DNA of 64,000 nt from Microthyrium microscopicum (lineage: Eukaryota; Ascomycota; Dothideomycetes; Microthyriales; Microthyriaceae): NCBI GenBank assembly GCA_010405405.1, contig MU004230.1:4481045-4545044 (forward strand), given 5' to 3'. Each line of letters opens with the position of its first letter. The stretch's first letter is position 1. The notes below the pieces were generated by a model. It was not told where the DNA came from and made no database searches. It was given only the letters and a program-made list of their open reading frames with translations. The position numbers were made by a program, and so were the translations under genes. Positions 1 to 10,503 of the stretch are shown here, piece after piece.

Positions 1-3
1 GGT

Positions 4-3000
4 ATGGCATCGCTTGGATCACCTGCGCCAGGCCTGATTGCGAAATCATCTCGGCCAACACCATCAACCAGTCCTTTCAAGCCCGGTATGAGTACACCAG
101 ACTCAATGGGGTATTCGACACCATTAAACATGGGAGCCGGAAATAAGGCGACATTATTGCAACGACTCCGAGCTGGATCCATGCCACAGCGTGCAAATTT
201 ATTATCATCTAATAGTCCATTTGGTCCCTCTTTATTCTCCACAAATTGGGGATCTGGTAGAGACCGCGGCAATACTCTTGCCAGCATTAGATCTGGTGAT
301 GGTCCGGCGTCACCAGCGCATTCTTCATTTTCGAGGGAATCCCTGGCCGATACTGATGTAAGAACGCTGGATTATCTTGGCCTGGTTGAAACTCCAAAGC
401 CATCTCTAGCGAGCCTCTATGGCCATGATATGAACAGCTACCAAAATCAGCAAGCCTCTCAGGGATTACCAATGCAGACAGCTGCTGATCTCGCAGCCTA
501 TGCCAAAAACAATGCCAACAGATTTCGTTCATACTCTGTAAACGCAAAGGAAAAATACGCTGATGAAGAAGACGATATGGATGCCATGGGCTATGGTGGC
601 TACAGTGGAACCATGACTCCAGAAAGCAACGCTGCAGCCTACAATATTCAAGAAGCCGTTCGACAACACAATCTTGAGGTGCAACTTTTCTCTCATATTG
701 CCAATGCCAGTCGTCCTCGAGCAAGAACTGCCGGCGTGCTTGATTCTCCTTCGACTCGTCTTATGCGAAGCTATCTTCCTACGCCTTCCCGATTGGATAA
801 CAGCTTGAGCGCTGCAGATCTGCAACTAGCAGAAGAAGCAGAATATCATGGTCTTGAGGACGCCGTTCAGAAGATGCATTTGAATGCAGGTCTGATGCCT
901 CAAGGCGAAGATATGGGTCTTGATACACCAACACGCGCTCTATGGCTTGGAAATATTCCTCTGTCAACCACGGTTTCCTCACTCAGCGTCATCTTCTCGC
1001 CATTCGGTGCTATTGAGTCATGTCGCGTGCTCACCAACAAGAACTGCGGTTTTGTTAATTTCGAGACTGTTGAAAGTGCTGCAAGCGCTCGCATGAATCT
1101 CAATGGCAAAGAGATTTTCCCTGGTGCAGGCCCAGTCCGTATAGGCTACGCCAATCCTCCAAGTGCTTCTGGAACTCCAGGACCAAATGGCATAATGCCA
1201 TCACCTAGCCCAGATCCACAATCAAGAGGTCAAACTGCTCCTGGGCAACCCTCTGGCTCTGTCGAACACTCCCCAGGTGGTAGCCCAGTTGATGCAGCTG
1301 GGACTGCCCGTACCTTGGACTTGCTTGAGATTCGACCCGAAATTCTATCTATTGTGGCTGAACTGGGTGCAACAGAGGAAGACCAGCAACGCATCTCGCA
1401 ATATCTTGAAGATGCCATTCAGCACAACAATTACGAGACGGAAGTTCCACCTGTTCTTGAGCCCAGCCACAGCCGAATTCACGATGCTCCTCGTCTTCGG
1501 GAGATCCGTAAACGCATTGACAACAACACGTGCTCTCCACAGGAAATTGAAGAGGTTGCTATCAATATGTTGGATGAGATTGCCGAACTCGCATCTGACT
1601 ATCTCGGAAACACTGTTGTACAAAAGCTCTTCGAGTATTGCTCTGAAAATGTACGAGCTCTTATGCTGGAGCGTATCGCACCTCACCTTGCAGAAATCGG
1701 TATTCACAAAAACGGCACTTGGGCTGCCCAAAAGATTATTGATGTAGCCCGTACTCCGGTTCTTATGCGAATGGTTGTTGACAGCCTTCAACCATACGGC
1801 ATGGCCCTGTTCTTGGATCAATTTGGCAACTATGTCATGCAAGGATGCTTACGCTATGGCACACCACTCAATGACTTTATCTTCGAGGCTATGCTATGCA
1901 GACTTTGGGAACTTGCCCAAGGCCGCTTTGGTGCTCGAGCGATGCGAGCATGTCTCGAAAGCCACTATGCTACCAAAGAACAACAACGTATGGTTGCAGC
2001 AGCCATCACGCTTCACAGCGTACAATTGGCTACTAATGCCAACGGTGCTCTTCTGCTAACCTGGTTCTTGGATACTTGCACATTCCCTCGCCGTCGTACA
2101 GTTCTGGCTCCACGCCTTGTTCCTCACCTCGTCCATCTTTGCACTCACAAGGTCGCATACCTGACAGTATTGAAGATTATTAATCAACGCAATGAGCCCG
2201 AGGCAAGAGATACAATACTTCAGGCGTTGTTCTTCTCGCCCAACGACAAGGTTCTTGAAGATATTCTCAGTGACCAACAATGTGGCTCAACTTTGATCTT
2301 CAAGGTTCTGACAACTCCATTCTTTGATGAGAAGATTCGCAATGACGTTGTTCAAAACGTGCGCAATGTCCTCATTCGCATCAAGGCTCAACCTCAACAA
2401 GGCTATAAGCGTCTCATGGATGAAGTAGGACTTTCAACCCGTAACGGCGGACCCCGAGATCTCCACACCCCGCGAGAGGACGCTCCACGGCCAGGGTCCA
2501 AGCACTCCAACATGAATGGACAAGGTCAACAACAAGCTGCCGAGTCGCCACTAGCCCGACCGTTTTATCCAAGCATGCCTCAAAGCTACGATCACGGTAT
2601 GGGAATGCAACGGAGTGGTAGCATGGAATCATCTTCATACGATGGATATCCCGTCAACAACATGCAACAGTCCATGTATCCCACGTCGAATCCAGGAATG
2701 CCTGGTATGCCACCAATGACGCCGCAGCAAATGCAATATCAACAGATGATGGCAGCTTCCCGTCCACAGCAATCTTACTTCCAAAACGCAGGGATGAATG
2801 CCTACCCTTCGCCAGCCTCGTCCATGGACGCTTTTCGGAATAGCCCATCACCAATGGGTATGAATTCGGGCCTCATGCCACAAGCTGGCTTTGGCGCACC
2901 ACCAGGCTTTGGCAACGGTCAAGGCATGTTCCAACAATACCCAATGCAGTATGTGCAACCCGGCATGGCTCCCGGCGGTATGGGACCAGGTCGTCGGAGA

Positions 3001-3009
3001 GGACCATGA
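4..3009 (+). CDS. JSN1/Puf-type RNA-binding protein (RRM + PUF repeats), 5' end probably cut by window edge
   Basis: Uninterrupted reading frame of 1001 residues. It has a low-complexity Ser/Pro N-terminus, one RRM at about residues 310-385 (RNP2-like LWLGNI, RNP1-like NCGFVNFE), a block of Pumilio/PUF repeats at about 525-820 (for example GNTVVQKLFEYC and NKNGTWAAQKIID-like segments), and a Met/Gln/Pro/Gly-rich tail ending GRRRGP. RRM plus PUF is the layout of the Jsn1/Puf2 group, cytoplasmic proteins that bind 3' UTRs and control mRNA stability or localisation. The first ATG lies at base 4 in a frame already open at the window edge, so it is probably an internal methionine and the gene likely starts further left. 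The stop is TGA at 3007-3009. Family assignment is secure; the N-terminus is not. Confidence 0.88.
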   Translation: MASLGSPAPGLIAKSSRPTPSTSPFKPGMSTPDSMGYSTPLNMGAGNKATLLQRLRAGSMPQRANLLSSNSPFGPSLFSTNWGSGRDRGNTLASIRSGDGPASPAHSSFSRESLADTDVRTLDYLGLVETPKPSLASLYGHDMNSYQNQQASQGLPMQTAADLAAYAKNNANRFRSYSVNAKEKYADEEDDMDAMGYGGYSGTMTPESNAAAYNIQEAVRQHNLEVQLFSHIANASRPRARTAGVLDSPSTRLMRSYLPTPSRLDNSLSAADLQLAEEAEYHGLEDAVQKMHLNAGLMPQGEDMGLDTPTRALWLGNIPLSTTVSSLSVIFSPFGAIESCRVLTNKNCGFVNFETVESAASARMNLNGKEIFPGAGPVRIGYANPPSASGTPGPNGIMPSPSPDPQSRGQTAPGQPSGSVEHSPGGSPVDAAGTARTLDLLEIRPEILSIVAELGATEEDQQRISQYLEDAIQHNNYETEVPPVLEPSHSRIHDAPRLREIRKRIDNNTCSPQEIEEVAINMLDEIAELASDYLGNTVVQKLFEYCSENVRALMLERIAPHLAEIGIHKNGTWAAQKIIDVARTPVLMRMVVDSLQPYGMALFLDQFGNYVMQGCLRYGTPLNDFIFEAMLCRLWELAQGRFGARAMRACLESHYATKEQQRMVAAAITLHSVQLATNANGALLLTWFLDTCTFPRRRTVLAPRLVPHLVHLCTHKVAYLTVLKIINQRNEPEARDTILQALFFSPNDKVLEDILSDQQCGSTLIFKVLTTPFFDEKIRNDVVQNVRNVLIRIKAQPQQGYKRLMDEVGLSTRNGGPRDLHTPREDAPRPGSKHSNMNGQGQQQAAESPLARPFYPSMPQSYDHGMGMQRSGSMESSSYDGYPVNNMQQSMYPTSNPGMPGMPPMTPQQMQYQQMMAASRPQQSYFQNAGMNAYPSPASSMDAFRNSPSPMGMNSGLMPQAGFGAPPGFGNGQGMFQQYPMQYVQPGMAPGGMGPGRRRGP

Positions 3010-3879
3010 ACAACGCGTCCAGTACATCAACTAAATAACACAAACCAAAGCGATGACCGCTTCTGTTTCAAATGCTCAAGTGTCTCCATAGAACGTCCCC
3101 AGGACAACATGACCTTTTTCCAAAATCTTTTCCATTGTGTCTCGGATACCCATCACCCACTTTTGATTCATTCGCTCCGGAGACAGAGATCTCCTAGATA
3201 GACGGGCACGACACATTACACTCGCTTGGTTGATTGAGCCGCTGGAATTTTTTCATGTGCGAGGGACACGATTAGGCGTTATAGCCATGAAAGGGGGCTT
3301 TTATGTGGCAGATGGCAAAAAGGGTCATTGGGCTTCTCATGTATTCCTGATTGTTCTCATCTACTTATGTTCAATTGTATCTTTTTTCTACATTGATTTT
3401 GAATGCTTCCTGCCTTTGAAAAGTCTTACTATGTTGGTGTTTCAGGTGTATGATGGGATATTGTGAGCTTGTATGAAATACTTTCTTTCTTTTACCAATG
3501 GCAAGGCCTGCGAGTTGGAAGATGCGGTTGGTGTAGAAAGTAGGCTGGAGAGATGATGGGAAATATCTGATGCGATGGACGACATCGTGGGCTAGGAGGA
3601 AACGGGCAATGTACATGTATCTTACTACTACTTAGCTAGAACAATCAATGTTCAGGTCGCCAAACGGGTCGGCTTGAAAGTCACGACTAACTTACTTCAA
3701 TCTCGTTATCACATTGTAGTGTTCATAAGCAATGGCATTCAGGCCCGCAGGCACAGTTAAGTCTATCTGGGTATTCCCACCTTCCTCGCCCTTCCTTTTC
3801 CCCGTACCATACCAATCCAAACCCCCTTTTTGTTCGTTTCATAACATCACCATCCTCCTCACCTTTCCACTCTCCTCCC
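3010..3879. other. intergenic, convergent genes
   Basis: Space between the 3' ends of the PUF gene and the wall-protein gene. Only short unconvincing reading frames are present; it presumably holds both 3' UTRs. I see no RNA gene or repeat. Confidence 0.5.
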
Positions 3880-4476
3880 TTAGCGCAACAAAACTACACC
3901 CCCCAACGCCAACGCCATCGGCGTAACCACCAACTTCACCACGCCAAATCTCTGTGCTCCCGCCGCCGCATTCTGCAAACTCGGCGCATTCGGTGTACTG
4001 CTAGGCGTTGGTGATGGCTTATTGTTGTTGGTTTGCGTAGAATATGCGGTTGCCATGGACGTCACGATACTGGTGTTGCCGAATGGGACGGTCAGAAACT
4101 GCGTTGAGGAAATGACGTCTGGTGTGCTTGTTGTTGTGACGAGGACGACGGAGGTGGATGTTGTGCTTGTGTTGTGGATTGAGGAGGAGGAGGGGAGGGT
4201 TGAGATTGCGGATTGGGATGATGGTTTGGATGTTGTGGTGGTGGTGGTGGGTTTGCTGGTGGGAGGTGATGTGGATGAGGATTGAGTGGTGTTAGGCGCT
4301 GCTGAGAGCGTGGTGGAGGTTGTTACGTTGAGGATGATGGATGATGATGATGAGGCTGCTGCTGCGGCGGCGTACACGGGAATTGCGCTGGCGAGGATGG
4401 ACGCGAGCCAGACTGTTAGGAAGGCTATGAGGAGTCTTGAGGCCATGGTGGGCGATATGGGTAGTTGTGGGCGCAT
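3880..4476 (-). CDS. Ser/Thr-rich GPI-anchored cell-wall-type protein
   Basis: Single-exon frame of 198 residues from the first ATG (4476); a second ATG at 4446 would give 188 residues and places the hydrophobic signal peptide (MASRLLIAFLTVWLASILAS) right at the start, so it may be the real one. The mature part is a Ser/Thr/Pro sponge with several N-glycosylation sites (NVT, NTT, NTS). It ends in an Ala/Gly stretch followed by a hydrophobic C-terminus (VTPMALALGGVVLLR), the layout of a GPI attachment signal. No catalytic domain is visible. Such proteins are usually O-mannosylated surface or wall proteins. The frame continues upstream only to non-ATG codons. The specific function is unknown. 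Confidence 0.72.
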   Translation of the reverse strand: MRPQLPISPTMASRLLIAFLTVWLASILASAIPVYAAAAAASSSSSIILNVTTSTTLSAAPNTTQSSSTSPPTSKPTTTTTTSKPSSQSAISTLPSSSSIHNTSTTSTSVVLVTTTSTPDVISSTQFLTVPFGNTSIVTSMATAYSTQTNNNKPSPTPSSTPNAPSLQNAAAGAQRFGVVKLVVTPMALALGGVVLLR

Positions 4477-5499
4477 TTTGGTGTTGGATGTGGTGGTTGA
4501 TATGGTTGGTGTTTTGGGAACAATGGGGTTGCAATGGGTTGTCAATGTGGTGATGCGGACGGTCAAGTCTTCTTTCACGGAGGGGTGTCGTATTTTTATT
4601 TTCTTTGACTGATGGGCGGCCTGGTAAGGCTGTGTGGTTTTTGACTGGGCTGTTTGGTGATGCTGGCGGAAACGGTGGGCTGGTTGTCAAAGAGAGTTGT
4701 GGGACAAAGAGTGATGGTGCGAGTCAAGAAATGGTCAGTCACGGAGAAGGTTCAAAGAGCATTTAAGAGGTGGACGATCATAGGCGATGGTTGCATTTTT
4801 GTTACGGGTGAAGGCATGGTAAGACGATTCAAGGGCGTTGGTTACGAAGGTAGGAAATGTTGGAGGAGAATGATATGCGGTTGGGATACTACGTATGCTG
4901 TTGCTGTGATTGGCTGATGGGTGGAGGGGAGACAAGGGTGATTGGCTCACGTTGCACGGGAGCCGGGAAGGCTGGAGAGACGGACGCCCAAACAAGTGGC
5001 TTTTGGAGGGGCAGTTCAGGGGGATTGGCGATGCTTATGCCGACTAGAAATTCAGGACGATGTGTTTCGTAGTTGTTTGTATAATCTGAAGACCAATGCT
5101 TATTGTTTACAGATAATAAAAACAAGAACATGAGTGCGGTACGCAGCATCTACGGATAGTCCTTGAGAAATCAGATCTCAGCCTTGCGCGTGCTGCACCT
5201 GCCTTTTGCATGGCTTCACGTGAAAGACACGAGTCATGGCTTAGTTCATACTAGCTTTGTAGACAATTCGATAGCAAACTCGTTGCCTCTGGATCAAGAC
5301 AGGTCAACTGCATTTGAATTCAGCACTGCAATCAATGAACATTTTGAACAGAGGAGACTGTAAAATGCTACTTGTACTCTGCAGAGTGCACCCTCGATCA
5401 AGTACGGAGAACGGATATGGGCTAGTCACTTTCGACTAGCTGTTTCTGGCCAAGTGGCTAGCTAGCCCCCACTCTGGATTCCGCCATGATCATCGGAAG
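4477..5499. other. intergenic region upstream of the wall-protein gene
   Basis: Presumed promoter of the minus-strand wall-protein gene and distal upstream DNA of coronin. Several short overlapping frames occur on both strands, but none has intron signals or recognisable motifs. Nothing else seen before the MITE at 5500. Confidence 0.45.
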
Positions 5500-5732
5500 C
5501 AGTGTTGGCATTCGACTCACTCACGCTAACTCGAGGGACTCGTCTTGGCGAAAGCTTGGCGGGGATGAAATTTGGGGCAATATACGTAAAATAATTTCTC
5601 TTTGGGAAAGGCTCATTTTGCGAAAAGGGTATTTTTTGACTCTTTTGGCATAGAGGTTCTTAAAAAGCCCCGCCAAGCTTTCGCCAAGACGAGTCCCTCG
5701 AGTTAGCGTGAGTGAGTCGAATGCCAACACTG
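5500..5732. mobile_element. hAT-type MITE with 65 bp perfect terminal inverted repeats and 8 bp target duplication
   Basis: A 233 bp element. Bases 5500-5564 are the exact reverse complement of 5668-5732 (65 bp, no mismatch); ends read CAGTGTTGGC...GCCAACACTG. The 8 bp direct repeat ATCGGAAG flanks it on both sides (5492-5499 and 5733-5740). CA(G)TG-type ends with an 8 bp target duplication are the established signature of the hAT superfamily. The 103 bp interior is AT-rich and has no coding capacity, so the element is non-autonomous. It lies 278 bp before the coronin start codon, probably in its promoter or 5' leader. Perfect TIRs and an intact duplication suggest recent insertion. Confidence 0.93.
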
Positions 5733-6009
5733 ATCGGAAGGAACCGTCCCCGCTATTGATCTGGTGGAGCGGCCTGTGCTCCTTCTCGCTGCTCCAGCTC
5801 TCCTGCCTCACCAGATAGGTATCCAGAGCTTCTATTTTGGGACATCTCCTGCCTCCAATTCCAAACACATCCTGATCCTCCACTCATTTCAACTCTTCAA
5901 AATCTCTACAACAGCGAGTTCCGTATCACCGTCCTGATCCTACATCCCACCAAATTCGCAATACACACTTTACCTCTCTCTCCCACTTCAACCTCCTGCC
6001 TCATCCACT

Positions 6010-8275
6010 ATGGCCGGCCGATTCGTTCGCGCCTCCAAATACCGTATGTGCCCTGTACAACTTCTTACATACATCCTCGGGCATTTCTAACTTTCGCTTG
6101 ATCAGGTCATGTTTACGGTCAATCCACCAAAAAGGTGCCTCTAGATTTACCCACCTCTCACGCCCAATCTTACATCTGCCCTTAGGATCAATGTTACGAT
6201 AACTTAAGAATCTCCAAGAACGCTTGGGATACCAATATCATAAAGGTTCGACTAGCTTCGAAGAGGAGGAACATAGTCTGATTACAATCTAGGCAAATCC
6301 TGAATTCATCTCTGTCAATTGGGAAGCCAGTGGTGGTGGTGCTTTCGCTGTCATTCCTGTAAACCAGCGAGGAAAGCTCCCTGACGGTATTCCGTTGTTT
6401 AGAGGACATACTGCTGCTGTTCTGGACACAGACTGGTTCGTTATATTCCTGAAGGCTAGTAACAGGGATGCTAACAAGGTGCAGGAATCCTTTTGACGAC
6501 AACTTATTGTCTTCCAGTTCTGATGATGGCAAGGTGAGCTCACCAGTTTGATTATCCAATTTTCGCATACTCATGAAAACTAGGTTTTCCTCTGGCGGGT
6601 TCCAAAAGATTTTACTCTCTACTCGGATTCGGATGAGCCTGCAGATATCTCGCCAGTCGCCAAACTGACTGGTCATGCCAGGTACGATTTGACATTAGTA
6701 AATGCGGAAAAATATCACTAATTATATTCAGGAAAGTTGGACACGTTCTATTCAATCCAGCTGCACAAAACGTTCTTGCTAGCGCATCAGGAGATTATTC
6801 AGTCAAACTATGGGATATCGAACAAGGAAAAGACCGCTTGTCGCTCAAGCATGGAGAAATTGTGCAATCCCTATCATGGAGCGCTGATGGCGCTTATTTG
6901 GTTACTACATGCAGGGACAAGAAACTACGCATCTGGGATACCAGACAACAAAAACCAGCGCAGGAGGTTCAGGTATGGTTTTTCGTCTTTCAGTTGGCAG
7001 TTCATCACTAACGTAGAACAGGGTCATCCCGGTGCCAAAAATAGCCGAGCAGTTTGGCTAGGTGACCGCGACCGTATTGCGACAACTGGATTCTCCAGAA
7101 TGAGCGACAGGCAACTAGGTCTATGGGACGTGAAAATGCCCAAAGAACCAGTTGGGGGTGATTTCACAATCCTAGATTCCATATCTGGTGTGTGCATGCC
7201 ATTCTGGGATGACGGCAACCGCATCCTCTACCTCGCAGGCAAAGGCGACGGCAACATCCGCTACTACGAGCTTGAAAACGACAAGTTTGAATATCTTTCT
7301 GAATACAAGTCCTCCGACCCGCAACGTGGTATGGCCTTTTTGCCGAAACGCGGCGTCAATGTGCACGAAAACGAAGTCGCGCGCGCTTTCAAGACTGTCA
7401 ATGACAGCTTCATTGAACCAATCTCCTTCATTGTGCCCCGCCGAGCCGAAGTCTTCCAGGATGACATTTACCCGCCTACCATTGGGCTCAAATCTGCTGT
7501 TTCGGCAGCTGAGTGGTTTGATGGCAAGTCAGGTGTACCGCCTCTCGTTTCTCTCAAGGGGAGATATGATGGTGGCGAGGCCAACGAATTGCCTGCGAGC
7601 GAACAACCACAGACCAAGAGCACGCCTGTGTCTAGTCCACCACCAACTAAGACTGAGGCGCCAAAACCAAAAGCAGCAGAGCCAGCTCCTGCACCAAAGA
7701 CTGTAGCTGCGCCACCCGCCCGCACGAAGTTGGAAGATAATAAGCAGGCTATGTCCAGCATGGCAGACAAATTCGCCGACAAAGACGAGGATAGCAGCGA
7801 CGATGCCTCGAGCTTTGAGGAGGTGGCCAAGCCCATTGAACGTCATGTCCCTCGCGACGCAGCCTCCGCTAAAGCCGCGCCTTCGCTGGAGCGCAGTTCA
7901 AGTTCAACCACCAAGCTCTGGCAACCCGCCGGTTCAACCGCAGCTGCACCGGCGTCCACGCCCGCCCTCGCCGAAAAGGCTCCCGAGAAGGCGCCCGAGA
8001 AACCCGCCGCAAAAGCTACCCCGACACCAACTCCCGCGCCAGCAGCTGCACCAGCACCTGAGCCATCATCCACAGCCAAGACAGCCTCGGGACCCGGCGA
8101 AGCCTTGAAGACACATCTCTCAGATATCAAGGGCGAAATCGCCGGCCTCAAGAGCCAGGTAGGCGAATTAACTGAATTGGTCAGGTCATTGGCGGGCCGG
8201 CTAAATGAGATGGCGGGATCGCAGAATGAGCGCATACGAGCGGTGGAGTTGGAAGTGGAGGGTATGAGGGAGTAG
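6010..8275 (+). CDS. crn1: coronin, actin-binding WD40 protein
   Basis: Eight exons: 6010-6043, 6106-6134, 6186-6245, 6293-6435, 6485-6533, 6584-6681, 6732-6972, 7022-8275; 1908 nt, 635 residues, every junction in phase. The N-terminus MAGRFVRASKYRHVYGQ is the conserved coronin start. WD40 repeats follow (LTGHARKVGHVLFNP, VKLWDIEQGK, KKLRIWDTR), then the conserved post-propeller segment (RYYELENDKFEYLSEYKS, GMAFLPKRGVNVHENEVARAF). A Pro/Ala/Ser/acidic linker covers about residues 420-570 and a C-terminal coiled coil closes the protein (LKTHLSDIKGEIAGLKSQVG...). Coronins bind F-actin and Arp2/3 and act in cortical actin patches and endocytosis. The intron-dense 5' half and intron-free 3' half are typical for fungal coronins. 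A MITE lies just upstream. Confidence 0.95.
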
Positions 8276-8959
8276 GATGCCCTTGGATGACACTTGGAAC
8301 AGCTGGACCTAGGAGTATGGCGTGTTGCATAGCAGCATCTCGAAAAGTACGTACGCTGATTGTTGGACTTTGTACAAAGGGAGGCTCGTCAAAAAGGGGG
8401 AGAGTCGCCAGTACGCAGAGCAGAGAGCAGAGCAGTAACATGAACACCAATATAAAAAAAGAAGACTACTTTCTCATCAACACTAAAGCTCGAACTTCAC
8501 CATCAATTTTCACAGCCAAGGAGCAATTGGGCAACGTGTCTTAGCAATATACGTTGTGATTTCGAATACGCGACTAACAAAAGGGTTTGAGCGAAGCTCC
8601 CAGCAAAAAGCTAACAATCACAAGTAGCAAAAGTCATTTCGCCCATAATGGTTGACCCAAGTTTAAACTTAAAGAACCGTTTCCTATCCCAGGCTTTCAT
8701 CCGAGCCCGTTAAACCATCCAGCGTCCCAATCTACTCCAGATAATAAAGCCCAGCCCAGCCCAGACCGTAAAAAGACGTCTTCCCTTTTGTTGATACTTT
8801 TTCTCGTGGTCGCATATTGCTCACATAGCACATTTCGTTGTAGGTTTAGAGTTCGTGTGCATTTCGTGGAGGATGGCATAATGTATGCCCTATAAGCGCG
8901 AAATAGGGTCGGTGTGAGCGTAAAGACTACAAATATGCGTCGTTATAGGCCATGTTAGT
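8276..8959. other. intergenic, convergent genes
   Basis: 3' ends of coronin and the PKA gene face each other here. I see no further gene, repeat or RNA signal. Confidence 0.5.
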
Positions 8960-10503
8960 TTAAAAGTCAACAAAATGTTTGGCATATCTGATAATTGAGT
9001 TAGTCAATTGTCTTGGAGGGAGGTAGGGAGAACGTACGGGTCATCGCCATGGGCTCCATATGCTTCAGTTTCTTCCGGATACTTGTCGAATTGGCTTGCG
9101 TCACCAGCGCCAGCCTTGATGGGCGGCACATACGGTGCGTCGATATCTTTGCGCATCAAGCGATCCCACGTGACTTCAGTGAACCATGGATGATTCATGA
9201 TATCCTTGCTGCCGTTTACAAGATTGCCGAGTCGTTTAGTTAGATCAGCAGTGATGAGCTTCGACAAGAGATCTTGGGCATCTGGATTGATGTAAGGTGG
9301 GTACTTGACGCGGCCTTTGAGAATGTTTTCGTATATTTTCATGGGTGATCCACCGTCCCAGAAGGGCGTGAAACCGCATAACATTTCAAAGATTAAGATT
9401 CCGAGGGACCACCTGAAGAGTCGTTGTTAGCTGGTGAATTTGCGATGCGTGGGAGATAGTGGAGACCTACCAATCGACGGATTTATTGTAGCCTTTTGAC
9501 GAGACTACTTCTGGTGCCAGATAGTCTGGTGTACCACAAAGGGTCCATGTTATGTCTGGGACTTCTTTGGCAAACCCAAAGTCTGTTATCTTCAAGTGCC
9601 CGTGCCTATCGAGAAGAAGATTTTCTGGCTTTAGATCGCGGTAGATGACGTTCATCGAATGGAGGTAATCGAGCGCAAGAACAACTTCAGCAGCATAAAA
9701 CTTTGCCACTGGGTTGGGAAACCGCTTTTGAAACCACAATGTTAGCAATTATAGCGAACCACAGCAAACGAAAGCCCAATGGGCACTAAACAAACAAAAG
9801 GAGGATTCTGGCTTACCTGCGACTTTCTCAGCAAACTGAATAGCTCGCCGCCCTCGATAAAATCCATGACCATGTACAGGTTTTTGGAATCCTGGAAAGT
9901 TCCCCACAAGGTAATTAAGAATGGATGTTTGACTTTGCCCAGCATTCTCCGCTCATCGTTGGTATGCTCAATCTGCTTCATCTTGACAACCTGAGCTTTC
10001 TTCAGCACCTTGACCGCGTAGAAACGTTGATTGTGCTTCGATTGGACCAGGTGGACACGGCCAAAACTACCGGTTCCGAGTGTCCGCTGAATGGTAAAGT
10101 CTGTGAGGGTATATTTGCCTTTTGTGTCTCGTGCGACGTTCTGGGGCTGTTGTTGGGCGCCATTGGAAGAGGAGTTGAGCAGAGACTGTATAGAGGGTAC
10201 ATTTTGTTGGGATTGGCCGAATGAAGCATTCTGAGGGGGGCTGCTGGCGACTGTGGAGCTCATGGGGGATGCAGCAGTGGAGGTGAACTGAGTGGAATTA
10301 GGGTCAGAGGGTGGTGAAGATGCGGCGGGGTCGTTTGCGGCGGGAGAGTTGACCGAGTTGGAGGGGAAGGAAGCTTGAGAAGGCGACGTCGCTGTTGTAG
10401 GAGAGGATTGATTGAAAGGCGAGTCCTTGGTAGGTGAGGTGGGGGTGTTGTTTTCAGAAGAGTCCTTTGGCTTCTTCTTTTTGAAAATACCAAGCGAAGG
10501 CAT
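8960..10503 (-). CDS. pkaC: cAMP-dependent protein kinase catalytic subunit
   Basis: Four exons on the minus strand: 10503-9817, 9724-9471, 9412-9038, 8987-8960; 1344 nt, 447 residues. The N-terminus [14 protein letters not shown] resembles other filamentous-fungal PKA subunits and is followed by a Ser/Pro/Asn/Gln-rich extension of about 120 residues. The kinase domain starts near residue 135: Gly loop [11 protein letters not shown], catalytic Lys in [23 protein letters not shown], activation loop [15 protein letters not shown]. The last tiny exon supplies the AGC C-terminal hydrophobic motif YAKHFVDF; without splicing at 9037/8988 this tail is lost, which confirms the intron. PKA transmits cAMP signals for growth, nutrient sensing, development and, in pathogens, infection. 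It has a long empty upstream region. Confidence 0.95.

Noticed and set aside
5521-5883. 120-codon minus-strand frame
   Set aside because: Runs through the inverted repeat of the MITE and unrelated flank; not a gene.
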